NCBI GenBank assembly: GCA_963771715.1
Contig: CAVYUQ010000003.1
Span: 186,001 to 250,000, forward strand
DNA: 64,000 nt
Source: JACVRW01 sp963771715
GTDB taxonomy: Bacteria > Actinomycetota > Thermoleophilia > Solirubrobacterales > Thermoleophilaceae
Direction of reading: 5' to 3'
The notes beneath the pieces were generated by a model. That model was not told the DNA's origin and ran no database searches. It worked only from the letters and a program-made list of their open reading frames with translations. This document shows positions 1 through 9,084 of this stretch, piece after piece (within the stretch, counting starts at the first letter, position 1; every line of letters begins with the position of its first letter). The translations under genes and the position numbers were made by a program.

Positions 1-6
1 CGCAGG

Positions 7-393
7 GTGCGCGAGATCCGCGCCAGCAGCGCGCCGCTGATCGCCTCGGACCTGGCGGGCTTCCAGGAGCGCATGCGCCGGGACGGCCGTGGCTACGCGC
101 CGGATACGGAGACGCTCGTCGACGCCTGGCTGACCCAGTTCCCGCGCCGCGAGCGGCGCAAGATGCGCGACTGGACCGACTACCACGGCGTGCAGGGATC
201 GGCCACGAGCTCCGGGTTTGTCGTCGAGACCATGAGCGCGCCTGACGCGGACGGCTGGTACCGCCTCGAGGTGGAGCGAAAGGCGGGCCGCATCGCTGCC
301 ACCTGCGGCGGCCGGCCCACGCCGGGCTGCACGGACGGCCGCTGGCGCCTCCAGGCGCACGGGCTGCCCGCGAGCTACCTGCTCGGCCGCTAG
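7..393 (+). CDS. Hypothetical protein, probably the C-terminal part of a longer gene
   Basis: A 128-residue reading frame opens with GTG at the window edge and ends in TAG. It is rich in Arg, Asp and Trp and contains two cysteines late in the chain (TCGGRPTPGCTDG), which could form a disulfide. There is no signal peptide or membrane segment. I do not recognise a family. The first residues look like the middle of a protein, so the true start probably lies left of the window. The gene faces the oxidoreductase on the other strand and their 3' ends nearly touch. Confidence 0.5.
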   Translation: MREIRASSAPLIASDLAGFQERMRRDGRGYAPDTETLVDAWLTQFPRRERRKMRDWTDYHGVQGSATSSGFVVETMSAPDADGWYRLEVERKAGRIAATCGGRPTPGCTDGRWRLQAHGLPASYLLGR

Positions 394-394
394 C

Positions 395-1346
395 TCAGCG
401 CGACGGGTCGAGCAGGAGCTTGCCGCTCGTGCGGCGGCCCTGCATGTCCTCGTGCGCCTGGCGCACCTCGGACATCGGATAGGTGGTGCCCACCTGCGGC
501 ACCAGCTCGCCTCGTGCGACGCGCTCGAAGAGGTCGGCGAGCGGCTCCTCCATCATGTCGCGGCGCCCGAGGCAGTGCATCAGCCAGAACCCGACCACGC
601 TCCGGCTCTTGCGCATCAGCCGGCCGGTCTCGAGCGTGTTCTGCTCGCGGCTCGCGATGCCGTAGGTCACGATGCGCCCGAACGGGCCGAGCGCGTCGGC
701 GCACTGCTCGAACACGCGCCCGCCGGACATCTCGAGCACCACGTCCACCGGTTTGCCCTCGTTCGCCTCGATCAGCGCGCCCTTGAGATCGTCCACGCGC
801 CGGGTCCACCGCGGCGTCCGCGCCCAGCTCGAGCGCCTTCGCGCGCTTCTCCTCGGTGCTCGCCGTGGCGATAACCCGGCCCGCTCCGAAGGGCTTCGCG
901 AGCTGCACCGCCAGGCTGCCCACGCCGCCCGCCCCCGAGATCACCACCACGGACTCGCCCGGCGCCAGCTTCGCGCTCGTCCTGAACAGGTGCCACGCGG
1001 TCAGGCCGTGGATCAGCAGCGCGAGCGCCGCGCCCTCGTCGAAGCCGTCGGGGATCGGGAAGACGGTGGACTCGTGTGCGACCGCGTACTCGGCGTAGCC
1101 GCCCGTCGCCAACAGGGCGATCACGCGCTGACCGTCCGGCGTGGTGCCGGCCACCTCGCCGCCGAGCACCAGCGGCACCTCGTAACGGGCGAGGTACGAG
1201 TTCTCCCGCTGGTGCGTGTCGGCGAAGTTCATCCCGGCGCGGGAGACCTCGATCAGCACCTGCCCCTCGCCCGGCTCCGGCTTCGGGATGTCCACGACCT
1301 GGAGGACCTCGGGTCCGCCGAACTCCTGGATCTGCACGGCACGCAT
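395..1346 (-). CDS. Zinc-type alcohol dehydrogenase / NADPH:quinone oxidoreductase family protein, frameshifted
   Basis: This is a medium-chain dehydrogenase/reductase of the quinone-oxidoreductase type, expected to reduce quinones or enones with NADPH. The N-terminal GroES-like half (starts MRAVQIQEFGGPEVLQV) and the nucleotide-binding motif GAGGVGSLAVQLAK are in one frame. The C-terminal half (from about VDDLKGALIEANEGKPVDVV to the terminal LLLDPSR) is in another. A one-base loss near 798 joins them, giving about 317 residues, normal for the family. No structural zinc cysteines are visible, as in quinone reductases. A single frameshift between two intact halves suggests sequencing error rather than decay. 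The gene is divergent from the PfkB kinase, with a hairpin element between them. Confidence 0.85.
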
Positions 1347-1373
1347 GAGCGCAGCCTACGTTTTTCGAGGACC

Positions 1374-1438
1374 GTCCTGTTTAAGGCTTGGTATCCAACA
1401 CTTAGGCAGGACAGTCGATGCCCTCAATGCTGTCGTTC
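1374..1438. promoter_or_regulatory. Long nested inverted repeat plus conserved 18-bp motif, between divergent genes
   Basis: Positions 1374-1412 form a nested dyad: GTCCTG / CAGGAC, then TAAG / CTTA, then TTGG / CCAA around a TAT loop. In RNA the two intervening bases next to GTCCTG can also pair as U-G. Eight bases later comes CCCTCAATGCTGTCGTTC (1421-1438). The same motif, 17 of 18 bases identical, recurs beside another strong dyad at 60048-60123. Both copies lie just upstream of a minus-strand gene start. The role is unknown: a shared operator, a structured leader, or a small repeat element. Confidence 0.6.
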
Positions 1439-1479
1439 GGCGAGGGGCGCGGCCAAGGTCGGCTAGCCTCCCCGCCGCC

Positions 1480-2410
1480 ATGTCGCTCACAGTCGTCGGA
1501 TCGATCGCCTTCGACGCGATCAAGACGCCCTTCGGGGAGCGCGAGCGGGCGCTCGGTGGCTCGGCCGTGCACTTTTCGCTGGCGGCCAGCTTCTTCACCG
1601 AGGTGCGCCCGGTGGGTCCGGTGGGCGACGACTTCGGCGAGGCCGAGTACGAGGTACTGCGCCGGCACAGCGTGACCACCGACGACATCGAGCGCGTGGA
1701 GGGCGGCCGCACCTTCTTCTGGAGCGGCGAGTACGACTGGGACCTGAACACGGCCCACACGCTCGACACCCAGCTGAACGTGTTCGGCGACTTCCAGCCG
1801 AAGCTCTCGCCGGGCCGCCCGCGAGTCCGACCTCCTGTTCCTGGCGAACATCCAGCCGGACCTCCAGCGCGACGTGCGCCAGCAGTGCAGCGGGGCCCAG
1901 CTCGCCGCGCTCGACTCCATGAACTTCTGGATCGAGAACACGCGCGAGTCGCTGCTCCAGACCATCTCCGTCGTGGACATGGTGCTCATGAACGACGCCG
2001 AGCTGCGCATGCTCACCGAGGAGCCGAACCTCATGCGGGCCGCCGCCGCGGTGCGCGGGATGGGCCCGCGCGTGGTGATCGCCAAGCAGGGCGAGTACGG
2101 GGCCGCGCTGTTCACCGAGGACGGCTTCTTCGCGCTGCCGGCGTACCCGCTCGAGACCGTGCGCGACCCGACCGGCGCCGGCGATTCCTTCGCCGGCGGC
2201 CTGATGGGCTACCTCGACTCGCAGGGCGGCGCACTCGACGACGCCACCCTGCGGCGCGCGATGACATACGGCTCGACGCTCGCCTCGTTCTGGGTCGAGG
2301 AGTTCGGCTGCGAACGCGCCGAGCGCCTCACGCGCGAGGAGATCGACGAGCGCTACGACGAGTTCAAGCGCATCACGTCGATCGACTGGGTTCCCGCGTC
2401 AGGCGGGTGA
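1480..2410 (+). CDS. PfkB-family sugar/nucleoside kinase, frameshifted
   Basis: This is a ribokinase-fold kinase that should transfer the ATP gamma-phosphate to a sugar or nucleoside hydroxyl. The start MSLTVVGSIAFDAIKTP and the GGSAVHFSLAA substrate-side motif are in the first frame. After an indel near 1815 the second frame carries the anion-hole signature DPTGAGDSFAGGLMGYLD, with the catalytic Asp in GAGDSF. Total length is about 309 residues, typical of the family. The substrate cannot be told from the sequence. The ATG lies in the leader shared with the divergent oxidoreductase, downstream of the hairpin element. Confidence 0.85.
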
Positions 2411-2415
2411 GGGTG

Positions 2416-3102
2416 TCAGGCCGGTGAGCCGGCCTCCTCGCCCACGCCCGGCTGCGGGACGATCCGGATGTAGGGCCGCGGCGACTCCCATCCGTCCGGG
2501 TAGGTCTCCCTCGCCTCCTCGTCGGAGACCGAGCCCGCGATGATCACGTCGTCGCCCTGCTGCCAGTTCACCGGTGTCGCGACCTTGTGCGTTGCGGTGA
2601 GCTGAAGCGAGTCGATCACGCGCAGGACCTCGTCGAAGTTGCGGCCCGTGGTCATCGGATAGACGAGGACCAGCTTGACCTTCTTGTCCGGCCCGATCAC
2701 GAACACGTTGCGGACCGTCTGGTTGTCGGCGGGCGTGCGCTCGGCCGGGTCACCGGCGGTGTCGGCCGGGAGCATGCCGTAGAGCTTCGAGACCTCGAAG
2801 TCCGAGTCCCCGATCACCGGGTAGTTGGGCGCGTGGCCCTGCGTCTCCTGGATGTCCTGGATCCAGCCGGAGTGCTTCTCGACCGGGTCCACGGACAGCC
2901 CGACGATCTTCACATTCCGGCGGTCGAACTCGGGCTTGATGCTCGCCATGTAGCCGAGCTCGGTCGTGCATACCGGCGTGAAGTCCTTCGGGTGTGAGAA
3001 GAGGACCGCCCACGAGTCACCCATCCAGTCGTGGAAGCTGATCTCGCCCTCGGTGGTGTCCGCCTGGAAATCCGGCGCCAGGTCGCCGATCGTCAGGGTC
3101 AT
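2416..3102 (-). CDS. 1-Cys peroxiredoxin (Prx6 type)
   Basis: This is a thiol peroxidase that reduces hydrogen peroxide and organic hydroperoxides in the cytosol. At 228 residues it has the length and order of the Prx6 subfamily: thioredoxin-fold domain, peroxidatic motif PVCTTE, and a C-terminal extension (TPVNWQQGDDVII, then YIRIVPQP). No second resolving cysteine is present, so it should depend on an external thiol. The start is supported by a strong AAAGGAGT ribosome site. The gene is convergent with and six bases from the PfkB kinase. Confidence 0.93.
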   Translation of the reverse strand: MTLTIGDLAPDFQADTTEGEISFHDWMGDSWAVLFSHPKDFTPVCTTELGYMASIKPEFDRRNVKIVGLSVDPVEKHSGWIQDIQETQGHAPNYPVIGDSDFEVSKLYGMLPADTAGDPAERTPADNQTVRNVFVIGPDKKVKLVLVYPMTTGRNFDEVLRVIDSLQLTATHKVATPVNWQQGDDVIIAGSVSDEEARETYPDGWESPRPYIRIVPQPGVGEEAGSPA

Positions 3103-3128
3103 TCACTGACTCCTTTGGTAGTGCAGGG

Positions 3129-3157
3129 GGGTAACCAATTTTCGCAGGGTCTGTCAA
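3129..3157 (-). promoter_or_regulatory. Candidate promoter of the peroxiredoxin gene
   Basis: On the minus strand a perfect TTGACA (3152-3157) stands 17 bases before TTACCC (3129-3134). The -35 is excellent; the -10 is poor. The spacing to the start codon is plausible. Confidence 0.35.
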
Positions 3158-3175
3158 CAAAACCTTGCCGTGACA

Positions 3176-3943
3176 TCAACGCTGGGTTGCCGTGCCGGTC
3201 AGCAGCCGCCGGTGCAGATCCTGCGTCGGCTGGCTGGGGGCCACCCCGAGCCCGTCTCGCAGCCGTACGCGGAGCGTCTCGTAGACCTGGAGAGCGGACG
3301 CGGTGTCGTCGCGCGCGACGAAGAACTCCATCAGGTGCCGATAGCCGGTCTCCCGGAGCGGATCCGCCTCGATCAGGGCACGCCCGGCCCGCTCCGCTGC
3401 CCCCAGCTCGGCCCCGCCGATGCCCAGCGCGCACGTGGCCATCGCCTCCAGCGCACCGAGGCGGAGGTTCTCGACATGGCGGCCCCATTCCTCGGTCCAA
3501 GGGGCATTCATGTCCGGCAGGAAGCCGCGGTTCGTGATCCGCAGCGCCACGCGCGCCGGCGCCCACCCGCGCAGGAAGCTGCCCTGAGCGGCGAGCGACT
3601 CGGCCTCGTGCGCGCTGCGCTCCGCGACCTCGATGTCGATCCATGCCTCCGGAGGCACGCTGAGCCGCAGCGCGCTGCGCCCGACGATCCGCTCGCGTCC
3701 CAGCGCGCGGCGGATGCGCGACAGTAGCGTGTTGAGCGTCCTCGTCGCTCCCTCCGGCGCGTCGTCGGACCAGAGGGCGGCGAGAAGTTCCTCGCGCGAC
3801 ACGGTTCGGCGCCGGTTTACCACCAGGAACGCGACCAGTTCGCGCGCCTGCCGGCCACCGAGCTCCTGCTCGCGGCGCTGGCCGTCGAGGCGCATCACGA
3901 GCGGTCCGCACACCTGGATCCAGGTGTCGGGAAACGTGCTCAT
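3176..3943 (-). CDS. SARP-type transcriptional regulator (winged helix plus BTAD)
   Basis: The protein is about 255 residues: an OmpR-like winged helix at the N-terminus (GGRQARELVAFLVVN, then SREELLAALW), followed by a bacterial transcriptional activation domain with helical repeats (DPLRETGYRHLMEFF). This is the short form of the AfsR/DnrI family, without an ATPase or TPR extension. Such proteins activate nearby metabolic or stress genes. The start is taken at ATG 3943; an in-frame GTG at 3976 would add 11 residues and has a slightly better upstream purine run. It is divergent from the DUF1059 gene and upstream of the peroxiredoxin gene. Confidence 0.8.
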   Translation of the reverse strand: MSTFPDTWIQVCGPLVMRLDGQRREQELGGRQARELVAFLVVNRRRTVSREELLAALWSDDAPEGATRTLNTLLSRIRRALGRERIVGRSALRLSVPPEAWIDIEVAERSAHEAESLAAQGSFLRGWAPARVALRITNRGFLPDMNAPWTEEWGRHVENLRLGALEAMATCALGIGGAELGAAERAGRALIEADPLRETGYRHLMEFFVARDDTASALQVYETLRVRLRDGLGVAPSQPTQDLHRRLLTGTATQR

Positions 3944-3999
3944 GATGCGTGCGCCGAAGTGGTATGCATTCCCCACCAGTATCGATCCGGAGGAGCCTG

Positions 4000-4158
4000 A
4001 TGGCCAAGGTCGTGATCTGCGAGTGCGGCCTCATCGTTCGCGGCGAGGACGACGAGGAGCTCTTCGAGAAGGTCGAGAGCCACATTGGCGATCATCATCC
4101 GGACCTCCTCGGCACCATCACGCGTGAGGACGTGATCTCGATGGCCGAGGAGGAGTGA
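4000..4158 (+). CDS. DUF1059-type small protein
   Basis: A 52-residue protein, MAKVVICECGLIVRGEDDEE, with the family's paired cysteines near the N-terminus and a His-x-x-x-His-His cluster (SHIGDHHPD). The family has been described as small predicted metal-binding proteins, but no function is established. The ATG is preceded by a strong GGAGGAGC ribosome site at about 3989-3996. The reading frame extends upstream, but that part has no ribosome site. Confidence 0.8.
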   Translation: MAKVVICECGLIVRGEDDEELFEKVESHIGDHHPDLLGTITREDVISMAEEE

Positions 4159-4168
4159 GCGCTCCCCC

Positions 4169-5029
4169 CTAGCGCGACAGCTTCAGTACGCGGCTCTTCG
4201 ACAGGACGCTCGCCCAGTCGGCGCCCACGCTCACCACCCGTGCCGGCACGCCACGGTGGCCGCGGACCGTGAACTGGGCGCGCGAGCGTCTGTCGAGCCG
4301 CGCACGTGCCACCGGCCACCAGCCGAAGCGCTCCCGGAGCCGCAGCTGGAGCACCACGCGGGTGCGCGGTGACGCCGGCCGCGCCCTCACGTCGATGACC
4401 GCGCGACCGGCTCTCGACCTCGCCGCCAGCGAGAGCGCGGGGCCCGCGCTCACCTCCACGCGCAGCTCCTGGCTCGTGCCGGCCGCCGAGACGGCGCGAT
4501 AGGTCGCCGTCGCGGAGGCCACCACGTTGGCGTGGAGCGTGCCCGGCTCCACATGGCCGTCGTGGCCGCCGCCCTCCGGAGGCCCGGCAACCGCGATCGG
4601 CTGGTAGCCCGAGCCGGTGTCCGCCTCGATCGTGACCTCGCCGGCGCCCTCTGGGGCGCGCACGTGGAGCGCCACCGAGGCGCCCGGCTGGACCGCCCGC
4701 CTCGGGCCGCTTAGCAGCAGCGGGTAGACGCCGATCTCGCCGGTCATCCCGTCGTGGATCGTGCAGACGTAGGGAAAGACGCCTGCCGCGGGGAACACGT
4801 GATTGACGGCGCTGCGAGGCGCGAAGCGCCCGGAGTTGTAGCCGGCCGTCTCGGCCTTGACGTTGTGCGTCTTCTGGCTGTTGTTGCGCCAGATCACGGT
4901 GTCGCCCACCAGCACGTCGAGCTCGCCGGGGGCGAAGCTGCTCGTGCCGGCCGAGACGATGATCGAGTCCGCCTGGGCGGGCGCCGCCAGCGCGGCGAGC
5001 GCCAGGAGCGCTGCGGCGAGCGCCCTCAT
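4169..5029 (-). CDS. Secreted cupredoxin-domain protein
   Basis: A 286-residue protein with a Sec signal peptide (MRALAAALLALAALAAPAQA) and one plastocyanin-like domain. Type-1 copper ligands are visible: the His in SQKTHNV, then Cys, His and Met in YVCTIHDGMTGEIGVY. A long C-terminal beta-rich region without known motifs follows. It is probably an exported electron carrier or copper chaperone. The start is fixed by a four-base ATGA overlap with the multicopper oxidase gene upstream, showing translational coupling. It is the last gene of a three-gene copper operon. Confidence 0.82.
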   Translation of the reverse strand: MRALAAALLALAALAAPAQADSIIVSAGTSSFAPGELDVLVGDTVIWRNNSQKTHNVKAETAGYNSGRFAPRSAVNHVFPAAGVFPYVCTIHDGMTGEIGVYPLLLSGPRRAVQPGASVALHVRAPEGAGEVTIEADTGSGYQPIAVAGPPEGGGHDGHVEPGTLHANVVASATATYRAVSAAGTSQELRVEVSAGPALSLAARSRAGRAVIDVRARPASPRTRVVLQLRLRERFGWWPVARARLDRRSRAQFTVRGHRGVPARVVSVGADWASVLSKSRVLKLSR

Positions 5030-5967
5030 CGCGGCGAGACCCGGTAGATGCCGATCATCCCCTTCGCCATGTGCTGCTCCACGTGGCAGTGGTAGAGCCA
5101 GGTGCCGGGAGCGTCCTCGCGCCACGAGACGCGGAAGCTCTCCGCCGGGCCGAGCGTCCGCGTGTCCTCGGGCACGCCAGCCGGGGTGCGCCAGCGGTGG
5201 CCGTGCACGTGGAAGGTGTGATGCTCGTCGCCGATCGCGAGCACGTCCCACTGGACGCGGTCGCCGACCCTCGCCCGGTAGATCGGCGTGTTGCCCACGA
5301 ACGCGCGGCCGTTGATCGTCTGGAAGTCCTGCATCGCGGCGAACACGGTCACGAACTCCCTGTCCGGGCGCCGCTCGCGGCGACCGCGGATCGAGAGCGC
5401 GCCCCAGAGCCCGCCGGCGAGCGACTCGTGCATCGACGGCGAGTGGTCGTGGTAGGGCCAGACGCCCGCCGAGTCGCGGCCCGCGTTCAGCCGGTAGGTG
5501 AAGGTCTGCCCCGGCTTCACGTTGCCGCCCCTGCCCGAGAAGCCGGGGATGTACGAGCCGTCAGAGCCCGGCCTGTAGTGCACGCCGTGGAAGTGCATCG
5601 AGTGCGGCGCATTCGGGTCCTTGTTCTTGAAGTGGATCCGCAGCCTGTCGCCCACGCGCGCGTGCAGCAGCGGGCCGGGGATCATGTCGTGGTCCACGCT
5701 GGCCACCGGGGCGTTGCGGAGCGGCCGCCGCCAGTTCTTCGTGAAGCGGCGGTATACGACCGTCGGGAACACCGTCTGCGCGGGGTCGTAGGTCGTGCCC
5801 ATGATCCCGTCGCGCCCGTTGGGCACGATGTTCCACTTGGTCGGCACGGCCGCGACCCACTCGTGCCGCACCGCGGCCTCCGCCGGAGTGGCGGAGGCCG
5901 CGGCTAGCAGCACGACGAGGACGGCTAGCCGACGCGTCGTACGACCTTGACCTTGTTCTGCATCCAC
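5026..5967 (-). CDS. Two-domain multicopper oxidase
   Basis: A 313-residue secreted oxidase with signal peptide (RRLAVLVVLLAAASATPAEA) and two cupredoxin domains. All four copper motifs are present: HSMHFHG (residues about 122-128), WPYHDH (about 170-175), HTFHVHGH, and the C-terminal HCHVEQHM with type-1 ligands. The length and two-domain plan match small laccase-like or nitrite-reductase-like oxidases. The substrate is unknown; oxidation of Cu(I), metals or phenols is likely. It overlaps the upstream cupredoxin by 43 bases and the downstream one by four, so all three are probably co-translated. Confidence 0.88.
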   Translation of the reverse strand: MDAEQGQGRTTRRLAVLVVLLAAASATPAEAAVRHEWVAAVPTKWNIVPNGRDGIMGTTYDPAQTVFPTVVYRRFTKNWRRPLRNAPVASVDHDMIPGPLLHARVGDRLRIHFKNKDPNAPHSMHFHGVHYRPGSDGSYIPGFSGRGGNVKPGQTFTYRLNAGRDSAGVWPYHDHSPSMHESLAGGLWGALSIRGRRERRPDREFVTVFAAMQDFQTINGRAFVGNTPIYRARVGDRVQWDVLAIGDEHHTFHVHGHRWRTPAGVPEDTRTLGPAESFRVSWREDAPGTWLYHCHVEQHMAKGMIGIYRVSPR

Positions 5968-6482
5968 GGATGGATGGCGCAGATCATGTTGAGGGTCGTT
6001 CCGGCATCTGCCGTGATCTTCACGCTCGTCCTGCCACCAGGCGGGATGAGCACCGAGTCACCGGCACGGTTGAAGCCCTCCCTGCCGCGGTTCACGAGCG
6101 GCGTGGTCGGGTCCTGCTCCTCGCCGGTGTCGGGGTTGATGGCGCCGTGGGCGATCGCGAGATCGTCGCACGGTCCCTTGCCGAAGCAGGCGTCCACTCC
6201 CCTGACGGTCCGCGGCACCTGTCCGGCCCTGACGGCGGACCAGGAGTGCGGCGCCTGGGTGCGGTCGATCAGCGTGACCCGTCCGCCCTTCTGGATGGTG
6301 AAGACGTCGCGGTTGAAGTGCATTCCGTCCGTAATGCTGCGGTTCGGAATCATCGATGCGCCGCCGATCGACTTCACCGTAACGTTCCGGGGCGCGGCGG
6401 CCAGCGCCGGTACCGCGAGCGCCGCAGCGGCGACGAGCGCTACGGCAGCGACGGCTGCACGCGCGAACTTGCGTCGTGTCAT
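5925..6482 (-). CDS. Secreted cupredoxin-like protein, first gene of the copper operon
   Basis: A 185-residue protein with a twin-arginine-like or Sec signal (MTRRKFARAAVAAVALVAA). The cupredoxin-like fold ends in NMICAIHPWMQNKVKV, which supplies the Cys, His and Met copper ligands; the first His is probably in QAPHSWSAV. An extra pair of cysteines (DACFGKGPCDD) lies in an insertion. The start is chosen at MTRRKF because of the AAAGGAAC ribosome site; the longer frame upstream has none. It heads the operon with the multicopper oxidase and second cupredoxin. Confidence 0.8.
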   Translation of the reverse strand: MTRRKFARAAVAAVALVAAAALAVPALAAAPRNVTVKSIGGASMIPNRSITDGMHFNRDVFTIQKGGRVTLIDRTQAPHSWSAVRAGQVPRTVRGVDACFGKGPCDDLAIAHGAINPDTGEEQDPTTPLVNRGREGFNRAGDSVLIPPGGRTSVKITADAGTTLNMICAIHPWMQNKVKVVRRVG

Positions 6483-6531
6483 TTGTTCCTTTCTTGGCCG
6501 CCGAATGGCGGCGGTAGGAGGGCTGGGTGCC

Positions 6532-6560
6532 AAGTTAGGTGCGCTATGTCCCCTCGTCAA
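6532..6560 (-). promoter_or_regulatory. Promoter of the copper-protein operon
   Basis: On the minus strand TTGACG (6555-6560) is separated by exactly 17 bases from TAACTT (6532-6537), a good match to housekeeping actinobacterial promoters. A small hairpin (GCCGCC, GAAT loop, GGCGGC; 6497-6512) lies in the leader. Confidence 0.6.
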
Positions 6561-6724
6561 GCGCTTTCCTCCAATTTGGGGGTAGGCATCTCTCTCGAAG
6601 CCCACCGTATGCCGGTCGGCCGCGCCGGTCGTCGGCCTCACGGCCGAACTTGGCGTCATCCGAAAGGACGACAAGCGGCTAGGGGGCCTGTTGGCTAGCC
6701 CCGATCCCGGGTACGATCCCCGGC

Positions 6725-7006
6725 ATGAGCGGCAGTGCTTGGGGGATCGTGTGGCTCGCGATCGCGTTGAAGATCCCGATCGTCGCGCTCCTCTGGATCG
6801 TCTGGTGGGCCATCAAGGACCCGCCGGTGCCCGAGCCGCAGGACGGCGGCGGCGGCTCGCCCGACCGCGATCCGTACCCGCACCCGCGCGGACGCCCCCC
6901 GCACCCTCCGCGGCGCGGGCCGCACGGCGAGCCGGAGCCCCGCGCGCCCCGGCGCGTGCGCGTGGCCGAGCGCCGGCCGCGCGTGCCGTCGGACCATCGC
7001 GACTAG
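6725..7006 (+). CDS. Small single-pass membrane protein with Pro/Arg-rich tail
   Basis: A 93-residue protein with one hydrophobic helix at residues about 6-30 (WLAIALKIPIVALLWIVWWAI) and then a very Pro-, Arg- and Gly-rich cytoplasmic-type tail. I do not recognise a family. The overall form resembles small respiratory-chain accessory or membrane-anchored regulatory proteins, but nothing proves this. Confidence 0.55.
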   Translation: MSGSAWGIVWLAIALKIPIVALLWIVWWAIKDPPVPEPQDGGGGSPDRDPYPHPRGRPPHPPRRGPHGEPEPRAPRRVRVAERRPRVPSDHRD

Positions 7007-7028
7007 CGCCTGCGGTAATTTTCGCCCC

Positions 7029-7247
7029 GTGACCGGCTTCTACATCGCGGGCATCGTGCTGGCCGTCTGGGCCCTGCTTGTGACCGCGATCGGAGTGATG
7101 CGCGAGGACTTCCCCAACAGCCCGGGCGCCACCCGGCTGGTGGGTGCGATCTCGTTGCTGCTTGTGGTCGTCGCGATCGGTAGCGCGATCTACCTGTCCG
7201 CCACCGAGGATCACGAGCCGGAGGGCGAGCACGCTGCCGCCCATTGA
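7029..7247 (+). CDS. Small two-helix membrane protein
   Basis: A 72-residue protein starting at GTG. Two transmembrane helices (FYIAGIVLAVWALLVTAIGV and GAISLLLVVVAIGSAIYL) flank a short acidic loop, and the end is His-rich (HEPEGEHAAAH). The His-rich tail could bind metal. No family is recognised. It lies 22 bases after another small membrane protein and overlaps the next gene, so the three may be one transcript. Confidence 0.6.
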   Translation: MTGFYIAGIVLAVWALLVTAIGVMREDFPNSPGATRLVGAISLLLVVVAIGSAIYLSATEDHEPEGEHAAAH

Positions 7248-7554
7248 CGACGGCCACGCGGTCCACTACACCGCGCTCCAGCGCGGCACGCCGGTGTTCA
7301 GCTCGGACGGCGAGCAGGTGGGCGAGGTGGCCGAGGTGCTCGACAACTACCGCGAGCACATCTTCGACGGGCTCGTGATCCAGACGAGCGGCGGCGAGCG
7401 CCGCTTCGTCGACGCCCCCGAGGTGGCCCGCACCGCCGAACGCGCGGTCACGCTCACGATCACCGCCGCCGAATGCGCCGAGCTGCCACCGCCGCCCAAG
7501 CAGGGGCCGCCGCTCGGCGGCACCGTCAAGCGCCTCTTCGGCCGGCGTCGCTGA
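7243..7554 (+). CDS. PRC-barrel / DUF2171-like small protein
   Basis: About 100 residues forming a small beta-barrel-like domain (GTPVFSSDGEQVGEVAEVLD, then FDGLVIQTSGGERRFVDAPE) of the PRC-barrel type, which often mediates protein-protein or membrane contacts. The C-terminus is basic (KRLFGRRR). No ATG, GTG or TTG fits the N-terminus well. Translation may begin at ATT 7243 or CTG 7234, coupled to the end of the preceding membrane protein, or an indel may hide the true start. Confidence 0.6.
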   Translation: MDDGHAVHYTALQRGTPVFSSDGEQVGEVAEVLDNYREHIFDGLVIQTSGGERRFVDAPEVARTAERAVTLTITAAECAELPPPPKQGPPLGGTVKRLFGRRR

Positions 7555-7583
7555 ACGCCGCATCCGGCGTCGCCGTACCCCCA

Positions 7584-7621
7584 CTTGCCCGGGTTCGTCA
7601 CAATCTGGGCAAGAGACGAAC
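7584..7621 (+). promoter_or_regulatory. Two interleaved inverted repeats in the gltA leader
   Basis: CTTGCCC (7584-7590) is complementary to GGGCAAG (7607-7613), and GTTCGTC (7593-7599) to GACGAAC (7615-7621). The order 1-2-1'-2' means the two 7-bp stems are interleaved: either a pseudoknot, two mutually exclusive hairpins, or overlapping operators. The element ends 24 bases before the gltA ATG, upstream of its ribosome site. Confidence 0.55.
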
Positions 7622-7645
7622 GGGACGATCACAGGGAGAGAGCAA

Positions 7646-9044
<1,399 letters not shown>

Positions 9045-9051
9045 TGCGCAA

Positions 9052-9072
9052 GCCGCGGGCTCGGCCCGCGGC
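9052..9072. terminator. GC-rich hairpin between convergent genes
   Basis: A 9-bp perfect stem GCCGCGGGC / GCCCGCGGC with a TCG loop lies in the 40-bp gap between gltA and the HD-domain gene. It probably terminates both. There is no T tract. Confidence 0.6.
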
Positions 9073-9084
9073 GCCGCGAGGCTG

